A stretch of DNA of 64,000 bases from Rhizobium laguerreae (GTDB lineage: Bacteria; Pseudomonadota; Alphaproteobacteria; Rhizobiales; Rhizobiaceae). The notes beneath the pieces are model-generated. The model saw only the letters and a list, made by a program, of their open reading frames with translations. It did not search any database and was not told the DNA's origin. Position numbers and translations under genes: made by a program. The DNA is taken from assembly GCF_002008165.1 (NCBI RefSeq), contig NZ_MRDM01000002.1, forward strand, positions 248,001-312,000. Direction: 5' to 3'. The stretch's first letter is position 1, and the number at the start of each line of letters is the position of its first letter. Of the stretch, positions 16,591 through 26,865 are shown piece after piece.

Positions 16591-17100
16591 ATGAGTGTTC
16601 GTGATTTGATTCCATGGGGCCGCAGCAACGGCCACCAAGTTCCGAGTCTCCTCCGCGAGGACGACCATGATCCCGTCCTGTCGCTCCATCGCGAGGTCAA
16701 CAGGCTGTTCGACGATGCTTTCCGCAGCTTCGGCTCTGGCCTGCCGTCACTGCGGGGCGCCAGCGGTTTCGGTGCCGGCTGGCCGAGTGTCGAGATCTCC
16801 GACACCGATAAGGATATCAAGGTGACGGCCGAAGTCCCCGGCCTTGAGGAAAAGGACATCGAGGTCATTCTCGATGATGGCGTTCTGACGCTGAAGGGTG
16901 AAAAGCGTTCGGAGACGGAAGACAAGGAGAAGCAGTTCTCGGAGCGCTACTATGGCCGCTTCGAGCGACGCATCCCCCTCGGGACCGAGGTCAAGGAAGA
17001 TCAGGTCGACGCCACCTTCAAGAACGGCGTCCTGACCGTCACCTTGCCCAAGACCGAAAAGGCGCAGTCACAGGTCAGGCGCATCGCCATCAGAAGCTGA
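16591..17100 (+). CDS. Hsp20/alpha-crystallin small heat-shock protein (class C type)
   Basis: A 169-residue small heat-shock protein of a different class from its neighbour. The N-terminal arm carries the R-E-V-N-R-L-F-D-D-A-F amphipathic segment; the alpha-crystallin domain runs from about residue 65 to 158 with P-S-V-E-I-S-D at its start, A-E-V-P-G-L-E-E-K-D-I-E-V in the middle and the N-G-V-L-T-V-T-L-P motif near its end, followed by R-R-I-A-I. It follows the first hsp20 gene by 41 bp with its own AAAGGAG site, so the two are probably one heat-inducible transcript. Confidence 0.93.
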   Translation: MSVRDLIPWGRSNGHQVPSLLREDDHDPVLSLHREVNRLFDDAFRSFGSGLPSLRGASGFGAGWPSVEISDTDKDIKVTAEVPGLEEKDIEVILDDGVLTLKGEKRSETEDKEKQFSERYYGRFERRIPLGTEVKEDQVDATFKNGVLTVTLPKTEKAQSQVRRIAIRS

Positions 17101-17110
17101 TCGAAACGAG

Positions 17111-17138
17111 GGCGGCGGCCGACCACTTGGCCGCCGCC
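17111..17138. terminator. GC-rich hairpin between convergent hsp20 and msrB
   Basis: A perfect 10-bp stem, GGCGGCGGCC (17111-17120) with GGCCGCCGCC (17129-17138), and an 8-base loop. It lies 11 bp after the second hsp20 stop. There is no T-run, so efficiency as an intrinsic terminator is uncertain. Confidence 0.5.
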
Positions 17139-17231
17139 GCTACCATGTCGTCCATGATGGCACGGAAATTTCTGTCGCGCTTAGTCTCCTCATGGCCGCG
17201 GGATCGGCAGATGCCGATCGCAGGTTCAGGC

Positions 17232-17645
<414 letters not shown>

Positions 17646-17834
17646 GAGGTGCTCCTTTCGCCGAGGGGCGGGTTCCGTTTCGCGAGAAAATGTGGTGCGC
17701 CGCATTCACTTCATCAAGTCTCCCGCGGCGCGCCATGAGATTGGCCGCATACCCAATTGGGGGAAGAGGCTTGCTTTTACATCCGTTAGGGGTTTTCTGT
17801 TAGGGTTAATGTTGCGTGCATTGGAGAATCACTG

Positions 17835-18050
17835 GTGTTTGAGGCAGCAATCGTCCTGCTCTACGGCCTTGTGGCCGTGGCAGCCATGGCGGTCACCCTG
17901 TTGGAAGGCTGGGCCAACCATGACGGCTTGACGCTTCATCGTCTCGCCGGGCTCCTTGCTTGCCTGCTCTGGCCGTTGACGCTTCTGGTGTTCATCCTGC
18001 ACGGTTGCATCGCCCGGCTGCTGACGCGCCTTTCCAGATCGACGGCCTGA
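17835..18050 (+). CDS. Small two-helix membrane protein, hypothetical
   Basis: A 71-residue protein with two predicted transmembrane helices (about residues 5-24 and 38-58) separated by a short loop E-G-W-A-N-H-D-G. It starts with GTG seven bases after GGAGA. No family recognised. A small hairpin followed by TTTT lies about 80 bp downstream, so it is probably its own transcript. Confidence 0.65.
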   Translation: MFEAAIVLLYGLVAVAAMAVTLLEGWANHDGLTLHRLAGLLACLLWPLTLLVFILHGCIARLLTRLSRSTA

Positions 18051-18132
18051 TCGGCTTCGAACATCGCGTGCTTCGCAGGACGGGCCGAAATCGCTTGAGA
18101 CACTCCCTCGTTTCGCCTAAGTCAGAAGACAG

Positions 18133-18152
18133 GCCGGTTTTCGCCGGCTTTT
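18133..18152 (+). terminator. Candidate intrinsic terminator before mrpA
   Basis: GCCGG (18133-18137), a TTTTCG loop, CCGGC (18144-18148), then TTTT. A short stem but correctly placed after the small membrane-protein gene and before the antiporter promoter region. Confidence 0.45.
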
Positions 18153-18241
18153 CGTCCGTTGCCTTTACAGCGCCGCGCGTCTTGTCAGATGCGCAAAAGA
18201 TGCTGTAGCACTTTGAATTGCTGCATGATTTCATCGTTGGA

Positions 18242-18256
18242 TTGATCCCGATCCAA
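18242..18256 (+). promoter_or_regulatory. Degenerate FNR/FixK-like box before mrpA
   Basis: TTGAT-CCCG-ATCCA differs from the TTGAT-N4-ATCAA consensus at one base. It also sits inside a wider inverted repeat TTGGAT-N8-ATCCAA (18237-18256). About 35 bp before the mrpA start, where a regulator could act. Weak evidence. Confidence 0.25.
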
Positions 18257-18282
18257 GGAAATATCTCGGTAGAGGAGGAGAC

Positions 18283-20640
18283 ATGGCCGATGTCACGGCT
18301 TTGACATTTCTGGCCCTGTGTCTGCCACTCGCCGGCGCTCTTGTCGCTCCTTTTGTCATCCGCATCTTCGGCGCCAGTGGTGCTTGGCTCCTGGCGATCG
18401 CTCCCTTGCTCGCCTTCCTGCATTTCCTGCGGTTCATTCCTCAGATCGCGCGAGGCGAGGTCGTCACCGGCGGCTATTCCTGGGTGCCGAGCTATCATCT
18501 CTCCTTCTCCTGGTTCCTCGACGGCCTGTCGCTGGCTTTCGCGCTGCTGATCACCGGCATCGGCACCCTGATCGTGCTTTATGCCGGCGGCTATCTCAAA
18601 GGACACAAGGATCAGGGCCGCTTTTTCTCCTTCATCTTCCTGTTCATGGGCGCGATGCTCGGGGTCGTCGTTTCCGATAGTTTCCTGATGCTCTTCGTCT
18701 TCTGGGAACTGACATCGATCACGTCCTTCCTGCTGATCGGTTTCGATCACGAGCGTGCGGCGGCTCGCCGCGCCGCCCTGCAGGCGCTTGTTGTGACCGG
18801 CGGGGGAGGGCTCTGCCTGTTGGCCGGCCTGCTGCTGCTCTGGAACATCTCTGGGGTCACCGAGATGTCGCGGCTCATCGGCGCCGGCGATATCGTGCGC
18901 GAAAGCCCGTTCTATCTGGCTGCCCTCATCCTGGTCCTGGGCGGCGCCTTCACCAAGTCGGCGCAGTTTCCCTTTCATTTCTGGCTGCCGAACGCCATGG
19001 AAGCGCCGACGCCGGTTTCGGCCTACCTGCATTCGGCGACGATGGTGAAGGCAGGCGTCTATCTGCTGATGCGGCTCAACCCCGTCATGGGGGCAACGCC
19101 TGCCTGGGAAATCCTTCTGCCCTTCTTTGGCGGGCTGACGTTGGTGGTCGGCACCGCGCTCGCCATCCGCCAGACCGACCTGAAGCTCAAGCTCGCCTAT
19201 ACCACCGTCTCCTCGCTCGGCCTGCTTGTCATGCTGATCGGCTTCGGCTCGGACCATGCAGTCGAGGCGGCAGCACTTTATCTGGTGGCGCATTCCCTCT
19301 TCAAAGGCGCGCTCTTCATGGTCGCCGGCATCATCGATCATGAGGCCGGCACGCGCGATATCACCAGGCTCAGCGGCCTGATGCGGGCGATGCCGCTGAC
19401 ATGGATCATCGCGCTTGCGGCGGCCTTCTCCATGGCCGGCCTGCCGCCCTTCTTCGGCTTCCTCGCCAAGGAAGAGATCTACACGGCGCTGATCGGCGGC
19501 AATGTCCGCGCGGTAACCTTTACGTCTATCGCTGTCTTCGGCAATGCGCTGATGTTCGCAGTCGCTTTCGCGGTGGCGCTGAAACCCTTTCTCGGCCGGC
19601 CGGTGGAGACACCGAAACCGCCGCACGAAGCACCGGTTCTGCTCTGGCTCGGTCCGGCCGTTCTTGCTGTCCTCGGCCTGCTCGCTGCGATCTTTTCAAC
19701 CTTCACGCATACCGTCCTGTCCTCGCCGATCGCGTCGGCCATCCGCCAGACACCTGCCGACATCGACATTTCGCTGACGCCGCATCTCGGCCTGCCCTTG
19801 GCGCTATCCGCCCTGACCGTGCTGCTGGGCATCGGCGTCTACTGGCAGCTCGATCGCGCCCGTTTCCTGATGGCCGTCTTCCTGCGTTCGATCGGCCATG
19901 GCCCGGACCATGGCTTTGATGTCGCCATTTCGGGCCTTGTACGCTTCTCTAGCCGCGTCATACGTGTCCTGCAGCCGGGACGGCTCGAAATCTATGTCAC
20001 CTGCACCTTCCTCTGCGTCGCCGCCATCCTCCTCATTCCCCTAGTCGTCTATGGCGAACTGCCGCGCTTTCCCGCTTGGCCGACCGATGTGAGACTCTAT
20101 GAATGGGCGGTTTTCCTGATCGCCGCCTTCGGCCTTGCCGCCGTGCTCGTCGCCCGCGATCGGCTGACGGCGATCGTCTCGCTCGGCATCCAGGGTTTCG
20201 CCGTCGCCATCATCTTCCTGCTGTTCGGCGCGCCGGATCTGTCCTTCACCCAGTTCATGGTCGAAACCCTTTCGGTGGTGATCCTTGCCCTGGTCATGAC
20301 CAGGCTTCGCCTTTCTCCCGCTGATCATCGGCCGCTCGGCGGCCGGCTGTTCGACGGTGCGCTGGCGCTTGTCTGCGGCCTTGGCTTCACGCTTCTGCTG
20401 ATGCGGGCGACGCAGGCGCCGTTCAACGACGCGCTGACGGCCTTCTTCAACGCCTATTCCAAATCGATCGCCCACGGCGCCAATGTCGTCAACGTCATCA
20501 TCGTCGATTTCCGCGGCACCGACACGCTCGGCGAAATCGCCGTCGTTGCGGTCACCGGCCTTGCCATCCTGGCGCTGATCCGCATTCGCGCCGGCAGCGA
20601 GCGCAAGCTTGCCGCCAATGATCCCACGGCGGAGGGCTGA
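18283..20640 (+). CDS. mrpA: Mrp/Pha cation-proton antiporter subunit A
   Basis: The 785-residue first subunit of a multisubunit Na+ (or K+)/H+ antiporter (called PhaA in Sinorhizobium meliloti, MnhA in staphylococci). It is related to complex I subunit NuoL, with about 20 helices. Key features are the proton-channel core with F-W-E-L-T-S-I-T-S near residues 141-149, [12 protein letters not shown] near 226-237, and the H-S-L-F-K-G-A-L-F segment. The last 150 residues carry the MrpA C-terminal (DUF4040/MrpB-like) part with [10 protein letters not shown]. It uses an AGGAGGAG site. First gene of seven. Confidence 0.95.
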   Translation: MADVTALTFLALCLPLAGALVAPFVIRIFGASGAWLLAIAPLLAFLHFLRFIPQIARGEVVTGGYSWVPSYHLSFSWFLDGLSLAFALLITGIGTLIVLYAGGYLKGHKDQGRFFSFIFLFMGAMLGVVVSDSFLMLFVFWELTSITSFLLIGFDHERAAARRAALQALVVTGGGGLCLLAGLLLLWNISGVTEMSRLIGAGDIVRESPFYLAALILVLGGAFTKSAQFPFHFWLPNAMEAPTPVSAYLHSATMVKAGVYLLMRLNPVMGATPAWEILLPFFGGLTLVVGTALAIRQTDLKLKLAYTTVSSLGLLVMLIGFGSDHAVEAAALYLVAHSLFKGALFMVAGIIDHEAGTRDITRLSGLMRAMPLTWIIALAAAFSMAGLPPFFGFLAKEEIYTALIGGNVRAVTFTSIAVFGNALMFAVAFAVALKPFLGRPVETPKPPHEAPVLLWLGPAVLAVLGLLAAIFSTFTHTVLSSPIASAIRQTPADIDISLTPHLGLPLALSALTVLLGIGVYWQLDRARFLMAVFLRSIGHGPDHGFDVAISGLVRFSSRVIRVLQPGRLEIYVTCTFLCVAAILLIPLVVYGELPRFPAWPTDVRLYEWAVFLIAAFGLAAVLVARDRLTAIVSLGIQGFAVAIIFLLFGAPDLSFTQFMVETLSVVILALVMTRLRLSPADHRPLGGRLFDGALALVCGLGFTLLLMRATQAPFNDALTAFFNAYSKSIAHGANVVNVIIVDFRGTDTLGEIAVVAVTGLAILALIRIRAGSERKLAANDPTAEG

Positions 20641-20644
20641 TCGC

Positions 20645-21064
20645 GTGAACACCCTCATTTTCCGCACCGTCGCCCCGTTTCTCACCGCGCTGATGCTGCT
20701 TTTTTCCGTCTTCGTGCTGCTGCGCGGCCATAACGAGCCGGGCGGCGGCTTCATCGGCGGGCTGATCGCCGCCTCGGGACTGGCGATCTACGGCATTGCC
20801 CGCGGCGTTGGCGCCGTTCGCCGGGCACTGTTTTTCCATCCGCTGTCGATAGCCGGCTTCGGCCTGCTCCTGTCCACCGCGGCCGGTCTCCTCTCCATCT
20901 TGTTTGCCGTTCCCTTCATGACCGGCCTCTGGATCTATCCGACGCTTTTCGGCGCCGAGGTTCCGCTGTCGAGCGTCATGCTCTTCGATATCGGCGTCTA
21001 TCTTGTCGTGCTCGGCGCCATCACCTCGATCGCGTTGGCATTGGAAGAAAAGGAGGTGGAATGA
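20645..21064 (+). CDS. mrpB: Mrp/Pha antiporter subunit B
   Basis: A 139-residue four-helix subunit. The N-P-G-G-G-F-type motif appears as [11 protein letters not shown] near residues 30-40, the family hallmark. It starts with GTG at 20645, eight bases after GGAGGG, only four bases beyond the mrpA stop. Separate A and B genes place this in the seven-gene group 1 antiporters rather than the six-gene type with fused A/B. Confidence 0.92.
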   Translation: MNTLIFRTVAPFLTALMLLFSVFVLLRGHNEPGGGFIGGLIAASGLAIYGIARGVGAVRRALFFHPLSIAGFGLLLSTAAGLLSILFAVPFMTGLWIYPTLFGAEVPLSSVMLFDIGVYLVVLGAITSIALALEEKEVE

Positions 21065-21441
21065 TGGAGCCGCTTCTGGCGATCCTCGTTGGCCTGTTCT
21101 TCGCCGCCGCCATCTATCTGATGCTGTCGAAATTCTCCATCCGGATCATGCTCGGCATCGCCATCCTCGGCAACGCCGTCAATCTGCTGCTCTTTACCGG
21201 CGGCCGGCTGACGCGCGAGGTGCCGCCGATCATCCCGGTGGGTCTCGACAGCTTGCCCGCAGGCACGGCCAACCCGCTGCCGCAGGCCCTCATCCTGACC
21301 GCGATCGTCATCTCCTTCTCCTTCCTCGCCTTCCTGCTGGTGCTGACCTACCGCGCCTATCAGGACCTCGGCACCGACAACACCAGCGACATGCGCGCCG
21401 CCGAGCCCGACGACCGGCCGCTGCCGCCATTGGAGTATTGA
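21061..21441 (+). CDS. mrpC: Mrp/Pha antiporter subunit C
   Basis: A 126-residue NuoK-like subunit with three helices. The [18 protein letters not shown] segment (residues 29-46) and the D[13 protein letters not shown] motif near 75-85 (here N-P-L-P-Q-A-L) are conserved. Its ATG overlaps the mrpB stop (ATGA), so translation is coupled. Confidence 0.92.
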   Translation: MMEPLLAILVGLFFAAAIYLMLSKFSIRIMLGIAILGNAVNLLLFTGGRLTREVPPIIPVGLDSLPAGTANPLPQALILTAIVISFSFLAFLLVLTYRAYQDLGTDNTSDMRAAEPDDRPLPPLEY

Positions 21442-21499
21442 GGATGTTGGTGCGGATGCTGACCCAAGCCCTCTCTCGCGCTAGCGGAGGCGCCATCTG

Positions 21500-23083
21500 A
21501 TGGCCGCCCCCACCGCCACCGTCGATGTCTCCGCCGCCCTGATCACTGCTCCGGTGCCGATCGGTCATTGGCTTGCCATCCTGCCGGTCGCCCATTGCAT
21601 CACGTTCGGTGCCGTCCTGCTGATGCTGCGCGGCTATCCCCGTCTGCAGGCCTGGCTGGCCATTCCGGGCCTAGCGGCGCTGGCGCTGATCGATGCGGCC
21701 CTGCTCGCCAAGGTCGCGGCCGACGGGCCGCTGACCATGGTCATGGGCCGTTGGCTGCCGCCCTTCGGCATCGCCTTCACCGTCGATCTCTTCGGTGCGC
21801 TGATGGCCTTCACCGCGGCCCTTGCCGCGCTCGCCGGCGGCATCTATGCGCTGGCCGATATCGGCGAAAGCGGCCGGCGATACGGCTTCTTCCCGCTGCT
21901 CATGCTGCTGATGGCCGGCGTCACCGGCGCCTTTCTCACCGGCGATATTTTCAATCTCTATGTCTGGTTCGAGGTGCTGCTGATCTCCTCCTTCGGGCTG
22001 ATCATTCTTGGTTCCGAACGTGAGCAGATCGACGGTGCGCTGAGATATGCGGTGCTCAATCTGATTGCCACGACCCTGTTCCTGGTCGGCGTCGGCATCC
22101 TCTATGCCGCCTTCGGCACGCTCAATATGGCCGATATCGCCGCAAAAGCTGGGGATTTACGCGGCACGGCGCCGCTGATGACGCTGGCAAGCCTCTTCCT
22201 GCTCGCCTTCGGCATGAAGGCGGCAGCCTTCCCGGTCAACTTCTGGCTGCCCGCCGCCTACCATACGCCGCGCATCGTGGTCTCGGCGCTGTTTGCAGGC
22301 CTGCTCACCAAGGTCGGCATCTACGCGCTGATCCGGGTGATGGTCATGCTGTTGCCGATGGAGCGCCAGGAATTGAGCCTGGTGATCGCGCTCGCCGCCG
22401 CCGCGACCATTCTCGTCGGCGCTCTCGGCGCGCTCGCCGAAAACGATATCCGCAGGCTGTTCGGCTATGTCGTCATATCGGGCATCGGCAATATGCTGGC
22501 GGGCGTCGCCCTCGGCGGTCTTGGCGGCATCAGCGGCGCGGTCTTCTATGCGCTCCATTCCATGGTGCTGATGACGGCGCTTTATCTTGCCGCCGGCGAG
22601 ATTGCCCGGCGCGGCGGCGGCTTTTCACTGTCGGCCCTCGGCGGGCTCTACAGGCAAAGCGGCGGCTTCACCGCGCTCTCCCTCGCGCTCTTCCTTGCCG
22701 CCTGCGGCCTGCCGCCCTTTTCCGGCTTCTGGCCGAAAGTCATTCTCGTCAAGGCCTCGCTCGATCTCGGTGCCTGGTGGCTGGCGGCCTCGATCCTCGT
22801 TGGCGGTTTTCTGACGACGATTGCCTTCGGCCGTCTCTTCCTGCTCGCCTATTGGCGCCCGGCGCCGATAGCCCCGACGCCGATAGCATTGTCGTCGACA
22901 ACCCTGAGGTCTCCCCGTGCCAGGTGGCACACGGGTCTGCCGCTCGCGGCACTGACAGCGCTGGTCGTCGGTTTTGGCATCCTGCCGGAACAGTTGCTGG
23001 CGCTGTCGCAATCGGCCGCTGCCGGCCTGGCCGATCCCCAGGCCTATCTTCATTCGGTCTTCCCGGAAGGGCGCGCGCCGTGA
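21500..23083 (+). CDS. mrpD: Mrp/Pha antiporter subunit D
   Basis: A 527-residue NuoN/NuoM-like subunit with about 14 helices and a proton path. The V-W-F-E-V-L-L-I-S-S motif near residue 155 has the key Glu; K-A-A-A-F-P-V-N-F-W-L-P-A-A-Y near 240 has the key Lys, and H-S-M-V-L-M-T-A-L-Y near 353 is a further conserved element. The insertion before it (58 bp) contains an out-of-frame stretch but no gene. The C-terminal cytoplasmic part has a variable Pro/Ser-rich segment. Confidence 0.94.
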   Translation: MAAPTATVDVSAALITAPVPIGHWLAILPVAHCITFGAVLLMLRGYPRLQAWLAIPGLAALALIDAALLAKVAADGPLTMVMGRWLPPFGIAFTVDLFGALMAFTAALAALAGGIYALADIGESGRRYGFFPLLMLLMAGVTGAFLTGDIFNLYVWFEVLLISSFGLIILGSEREQIDGALRYAVLNLIATTLFLVGVGILYAAFGTLNMADIAAKAGDLRGTAPLMTLASLFLLAFGMKAAAFPVNFWLPAAYHTPRIVVSALFAGLLTKVGIYALIRVMVMLLPMERQELSLVIALAAAATILVGALGALAENDIRRLFGYVVISGIGNMLAGVALGGLGGISGAVFYALHSMVLMTALYLAAGEIARRGGGFSLSALGGLYRQSGGFTALSLALFLAACGLPPFSGFWPKVILVKASLDLGAWWLAASILVGGFLTTIAFGRLFLLAYWRPAPIAPTPIALSSTTLRSPRARWHTGLPLAALTALVVGFGILPEQLLALSQSAAAGLADPQAYLHSVFPEGRAP

Positions 23084-23553
23084 TCTTCTTCCTCTTCAAC
23101 CTGTTGCTTGCCATTGCCTGGATCGCCGTTACCGGCAGCGGCTCGCTGCACAATCTCGTCCTCGGCTTGCTGCTTGGGGCCTTGGCGCTGGTCATCATCC
23201 GTGAATCCTTCGGCGGCAAGGGACATATCCCCCGCGTCCTCCCGGTGCTCTCGCTCGCCGCTCTGTTCCTGAAGGAATTGTCGCTGTCGGCCTGGAAGGT
23301 CACGGTCACCGTCCTCTCGCCCGATATGAAGCTGAAGCCCGGCATCTTCGCCTTCCCGCTGACGGTGACAAGCGATTTCGAGATCACTTTGCTCGCAAAC
23401 CTCATCACGCTGACACCCGGCACGCTTTCGGTCGACGTCTCGCCCGATCGCCGCACGCTCTTTGTGCACGCGCTCGATTGTTCCGATCCCGAGACGACCA
23501 AGCGTGATATCGCCAACGGTTTCGAACGCAAGATCATGGAGGCCTTCCGGTGA
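23080..23553 (+). CDS. mrpE: Mrp/Pha antiporter subunit E
   Basis: A 157-residue subunit with two to three N-terminal helices and a soluble C-terminal domain. The [17 protein letters not shown] motif near residues 103-120 and F-V-H-A-L-D near 128 are diagnostic of MrpE. It starts with GTG at 23080, overlapping the mrpD stop in GTGA, indicating coupled translation. Confidence 0.92.
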   Translation: MIFFLFNLLLAIAWIAVTGSGSLHNLVLGLLLGALALVIIRESFGGKGHIPRVLPVLSLAALFLKELSLSAWKVTVTVLSPDMKLKPGIFAFPLTVTSDFEITLLANLITLTPGTLSVDVSPDRRTLFVHALDCSDPETTKRDIANGFERKIMEAFR

Positions 23554-23903
23554 TCACACCTGCCGCCATCGTCGCGGTCGCATCCTCGACCGCACTCGTC
23601 ATCCTCGGCCTGGCGCTGATTCTGACCGTCTGGCGCGTCGTTGCCGGCCCGACATTGCCGGATCGGATCCTCGCCCTCGACATGCTGACCGGCATCGCCA
23701 TCGGCTTCATCGCCGTCATCGCGGTCAAGACCGGTTTTTCGCTCTATATCGATATCGCCATTTCGCTCGGCCTCGTCGGTTTCCTGGCGACCGTCGCCTT
23801 CGCCCGATTCGTGCTGTCGCGCGGCAACATCAAATCGAAGCCGCCCGCCGCTGCGGCAAACGGCAACACGCAAAAGCGCCGGGCAGGGGGAAAGAAGCGA
23901 TGA
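23550..23903 (+). CDS. mrpF: Mrp/Pha antiporter subunit F
   Basis: A 117-residue subunit with three helices. The G-P-T-x-P-D-R-I-L-A-L-D motif near residues 33-44 is the family signature (it carries the functionally important Asp). The last 20 residues are a basic, low-complexity tail longer than usual. GTG start, overlapping the mrpE stop by four bases. Confidence 0.92.
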   Translation: MITPAAIVAVASSTALVILGLALILTVWRVVAGPTLPDRILALDMLTGIAIGFIAVIAVKTGFSLYIDIAISLGLVGFLATVAFARFVLSRGNIKSKPPAAAANGNTQKRRAGGKKR

Positions 23904-24232
23904 TCGATTATATCGTGGCTGCCGTCACCGCCCTGCTTTTGATCGTCGGTGCGCTCTTTGCGCTTGCGGCGGCGATCGGCCTGGTCCGGCTGCCCGATCT
24001 CTATACGCGCATGCATTCGGCCTCGAAGGCGGGGACCGTCGGCTCCGGGCTGTTGCTCCTTGCCGCCGGTCTCTATTCAGAGGACCCGGCGATTCTCGCC
24101 CGCGCCCTTGCCGGTTTCGTCTTCTTCCTGCTGACGGCGCCGGTGTCTGCCCACCTGCTTGCCAGAGCTGCCCATCGTTCGGGATATGATCTCGGTGCAC
24201 TCTCGGTCCGTGACGATATCAGGGATCGTTGA
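23900..24232 (+). CDS. mrpG: Mrp/Pha antiporter subunit G
   Basis: A 110-residue, three-helix subunit completing the operon. [20 protein letters not shown] (residues about 27-46) is the MrpG signature, and [12 protein letters not shown] near 80-91 follows. ATGA overlap with the mrpF stop. The whole complex exchanges cations for protons and supports pH and salt tolerance; in S. meliloti pha mutants fail in nodule invasion (established for that species). Confidence 0.92.
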   Translation: MIDYIVAAVTALLLIVGALFALAAAIGLVRLPDLYTRMHSASKAGTVGSGLLLLAAGLYSEDPAILARALAGFVFFLLTAPVSAHLLARAAHRSGYDLGALSVRDDIRDR

Positions 24233-24672
24233 GCCTATGCTGTTCGGCGACTTTACCAGATTTATGCAAAACTTATGCACAGGAAGCTGTGAGTAAAGCT
24301 TGCCGAAGAGACCCTCAATTCTTCATCTGTCATTTTTTCTCAAGAAAAACGACAAATAATAATTGGCCTTTCGACCAAACGATGGTATTTGAAAATGCAA
24401 GTAGAGTTCTGATTGTGGATTGCAATCGTACTGCTTCCAAGTCCCTCAGTTTTGATTTTTAATGTCTAAACTGAGGCCATCGCCTGGGGCATAACGTAGT
24501 GGTTTCCAGTCAGGCAGTATAAGAACAGGTTACGCTCTTCGGAATCTAGGGGTGGATTTCGCGTTTTTCGAAACAGAAGGTCGCTTCCTGTGCTTTTGCT
24601 GTTCGCTTCTACGAGGCGGGTCTTTGGCGTGTCAGTCAAAGACCGTTTGAGCATGCTAACAGGAGAAAGAAT
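24233..24672 (+). promoter_or_regulatory. Long AT-rich leader region of rosR
   Basis: A 440-bp gene-free stretch, markedly more AT-rich than the flanks. It contains a 9-bp inverted repeat CCTCAGTTT (24444-24452) and AAACTGAGG (24468-24476) around a 15-base AT-rich loop, about 200 bp before rosR. In related rhizobia rosR has a long, complex upstream region with autoregulation; this fits. I cannot place the promoters with confidence. Confidence 0.5.
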
Positions 24673-25104
24673 ATGACGGATATAGCGACCGGCAATGCGC
24701 CGGAGCTGCTTGTGGAACTGACAGCCGACATCGTCGCGGCCTATGTCAGCAACCATGTTGTACCGGTCAGCGACCTGGCCAATCTGATTTCCGACGTGCA
24801 TTCGGCACTGAGCAACACGTCCGTACCGCAGCCTGCTGCGGCGATCGTCGAAAAACAGAAGCCTGCAGTTTCTGTCCGCAAGTCCGTACAGGACGAGCAG
24901 ATCACGTGTTTGGAATGCGGCGGCAACTTCAAGTCCCTGAAGCGTCACCTGATGACGCATCACAGCCTCTCGCCGGAAGAATACCGCGAGAAGTGGGATC
25001 TGCCGACCGATTACCCGATGGTAGCGCCCGCTTATGCCGAAGCGCGTTCGCGCCTGGCAAAGGAAATGGGCCTCGGGCAGCGCCGCAAGCGCGGCCGCGG
25101 CTGA
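24673..25104 (+). CDS. rosR: RosR/MucR family zinc-finger transcriptional regulator
   Basis: A 143-residue DNA-binding protein that controls exopolysaccharide, motility and surface genes in rhizobia. The single Cys2His2-type finger is at about residues 78-97: [11 protein letters not shown] then K-R-H-L-M-T-H-H, with the short nine-residue spacing that defines the prokaryotic Ros family. The basic K-R-G-R-G tail is typical. The N-terminal half, with [11 protein letters not shown], mediates oligomerisation. It follows a GGAG-type site and is followed by a strong terminator, so it is monocistronic. Confidence 0.95.
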   Translation: MTDIATGNAPELLVELTADIVAAYVSNHVVPVSDLANLISDVHSALSNTSVPQPAAAIVEKQKPAVSVRKSVQDEQITCLECGGNFKSLKRHLMTHHSLSPEEYREKWDLPTDYPMVAPAYAEARSRLAKEMGLGQRRKRGRG

Positions 25105-25127
25105 GCTTTTTCGAAAGCATCGACGAC

Positions 25128-25156
25128 AAAAAGCCGGGTCTTGTGCCCGGCTTTTT
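25128..25156 (+). terminator. Rho-independent terminator of rosR
   Basis: AAAAAGCCGGG (25128-25138), a seven-base loop, then CCCGGCTTTTT (25146-25156): an 11-bp stem with a T-run, 24 bp after the rosR stop. The A-run on the other side makes it potentially bidirectional. The following 280 bp up to sufE show GC-rich palindromes around 25245-25275 but no gene. Confidence 0.9.
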
Positions 25157-25439
25157 GTGCGCTTTTTCAAGACGAAAAAATACTCATTCCGATATTTAGA
25201 GCCTTTCCGGGTTAGATTGAAGCATTCTGTTGGCTCAAACGGAGTCGGCTGGTCGACCGGCCGGCCCGTTTCGGCCGGACGCCACGACAGCGTAAGCGGT
25301 CCCGTCTTATGCTTTGCCGACGGGCTTAGAATGTTTTCCTATACTATGAGTAAGTGTTAATATACTCGATTGCAGAGCCGGCACCGCCCCACTCGCCCGT
25401 CCTGTCGCTTTCAAAACGGGCCAGCAGCCACGAGCACGG

Positions 25440-25862
25440 TCAAGCCGCAGCGCGGACTCTCGCCTCTTCTCGGATCCTGTTCACCATCGACCGCAGTCCG
25501 TTCGAACGCTGCGATGACAGGTTCTCCACCAGGCCGATCTTCGAGAATATCTCGAAGGCATCGAGCCCGGCGATCTCGGAGGCCGTCTTGCCGGAATAGG
25601 TGGCAAGCACGATGGCGACGAGGCCGCGCACGATATGGGCGTCGGAATCACCCTCGAAGCTCATGACGGGATTGTCGGGATCGCCTGCCGTATGGCTCAC
25701 CAGCCACACCTGGCTGGCGCAACCCATCACCTTATTCTCGGAGGTACGCTTTTCCTCCGCCAAGTCGGGCAGCGCCTTGCCGAGTTCGATGACATAGCGG
25801 TAGCGGTCTTCCCAATCGTCCAGGAAGGCGAAGTCGTCGATGATCTGGTCGAGGGATGCCAT
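25440..25862 (-). CDS. sufE: SufE family iron-sulfur cluster assembly protein
   Basis: A 140-residue sulfur-transfer protein that accepts persulfide sulfur from the cysteine desulfurase SufS. The acceptor Cys is in K-V-M-G-C-A-S-Q-V-W near residues 44-53. The F-x-x-L-x-D-W-E-D-R-Y-R-Y-V-I-E-L-G-K motif near 12-31 and the G-L-x-E-N-L-S-S-Q-R-S-N-G-L region near 110-124 are conserved. No other suf gene is near, as is common for rhizobial sufE. Confidence 0.95.
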   Translation of the reverse strand: MASLDQIIDDFAFLDDWEDRYRYVIELGKALPDLAEEKRTSENKVMGCASQVWLVSHTAGDPDNPVMSFEGDSDAHIVRGLVAIVLATYSGKTASEIAGLDAFEIFSKIGLVENLSSQRSNGLRSMVNRIREEARVRAAA

Positions 25863-25877
25863 GGTAGCCTTTCACTA

Positions 25878-25942
25878 TTAAAGCAGTTCCAGCAAAAGTG
25901 CGCAGCGGTTTTGCGTCCGGAATGCGTCAGGAAGTGCTCTAA
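25878..25942. repeat. Dispersed palindromic repeat, GCAAAAGTG type
   Basis: A copy of the same repeat as at 4133: TTAAAGCAGTTCCAGCAAAA then GTGCGCAGCGGTTTTGCG, CCGGAATGCG and a trailing GTGCTCTAAG. The arms GCAAAA and TTTTGC form a hairpin. It lies in the sufE promoter-proximal side. Confidence 0.65.
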
Positions 25943-26107
25943 GACTGCATATAGGTGAAAGACCGGCAGATTTGAACCGTTAAAAAGAAACGCCGTGAGG
26001 GATGAGCATCCTTACGGCGCAGCAACATGCTGAATTAAACAGGGCAGGCACGTCAGGCATGGGGCATCTCCGCGTCATGCGGACCACCGATGCAAGCTGG
26101 TTAAGGG

Positions 26108-26602
26108 TCAGGTCGCCGGTTTCGGCGTCGGCAGCGGAATGGCGCCGGTCACCACCGCCTCAGGGGAGGCATCGTCCTCGACCGGCGGACGGTAAGGCAT
26201 CGGCTGGTTGAGCGCGGCCTTTGCCTCGCGCACCTTTTCCTGAATGGCAGGCGTGGTGAGGGAAGGCATGTTGAGCGCCACCGGCATCTGCGGTTCGGCA
26301 AGCTTTGCGGTTGCCGGCGCCTCATCTTTGAATTGGCTGTCGAGCAGTTGGTAGGCGACGTGGGCTCCCTCGCGGGCCCGGTAGCCGAGTGCGGTGAGGG
26401 TCTCGGTGCCCTTGGCGCAGACCTCTGGCTTCTCCGAGCACATGCCGGTCAAATAGTCGTAGGCGCCGCTTGCCGCCGTGAACGCGTCGGAAAGCTGCAA
26501 TTGCGGGCCGTTGGCGAGCTTGTCGGAACTCTCCGTGCTGAAGACGGAAAGAAGCACGAGCACGAGGCCAAACCAGAAGGATCCTTTGATCAGAAACCAC
26601 AT
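26108..26602 (-). CDS. DUF5330 domain-containing protein
   Basis: A 164-residue protein with one N-terminal membrane anchor (W-F-L-I-K-G-S-F-W-F-G-L-V-L-V-L-L-S-V-F, residues 2-21) and a soluble part with C-x-x-x-x-x-V-C spacing (M-C-S-E-K-P-E-V-C) that may form a disulfide in the periplasm. The rest is Pro-rich and ends in P-T-P-K-P-A-T. It matches the rhizobial DUF5330 family, of unknown role. A longer frame exists upstream but the anchor only makes sense from the ATG at 26602. Confidence 0.8.
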   Translation of the reverse strand: MWFLIKGSFWFGLVLVLLSVFSTESSDKLANGPQLQLSDAFTAASGAYDYLTGMCSEKPEVCAKGTETLTALGYRAREGAHVAYQLLDSQFKDEAPATAKLAEPQMPVALNMPSLTTPAIQEKVREAKAALNQPMPYRPPVEDDASPEAVVTGAIPLPTPKPAT

Positions 26603-26865
26603 TGTCGTTGCCCATCCTGTTTTCCCGTCCGGTTCTTGTTGCCGAATCAGGCCGGTTGTCCGGTGTGTTTTCACCCTACCGCCAAGTTGCGAATGCCGCT
26701 TTTCGAAACTCACGCGCATTTGCGGCAAATTTAGTTCAAATTTTAGCGAACGGTATTTGACCCGTATTTTAGTCGAATGCGACCGATCGCCGTTAAGCAT
26801 CAGGGCAGCACCTGCTTGCAATTGCAGGACTTTTGCCGGCTCGCCTTGCCACAGGAGTTAACGCA

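Noticed and set aside
17992-19626. A 544-codon minus-strand frame over the start of mrpA
   Set aside because: Antisense of a conserved antiporter subunit; highly charged, no domain, no ribosome site.
24229-24462. A 77-codon plus-strand frame in the rosR leader
   Set aside because: It lies in AT-rich regulatory DNA, overlaps the mrpG stop, and has no ribosome site or recognisable sequence.
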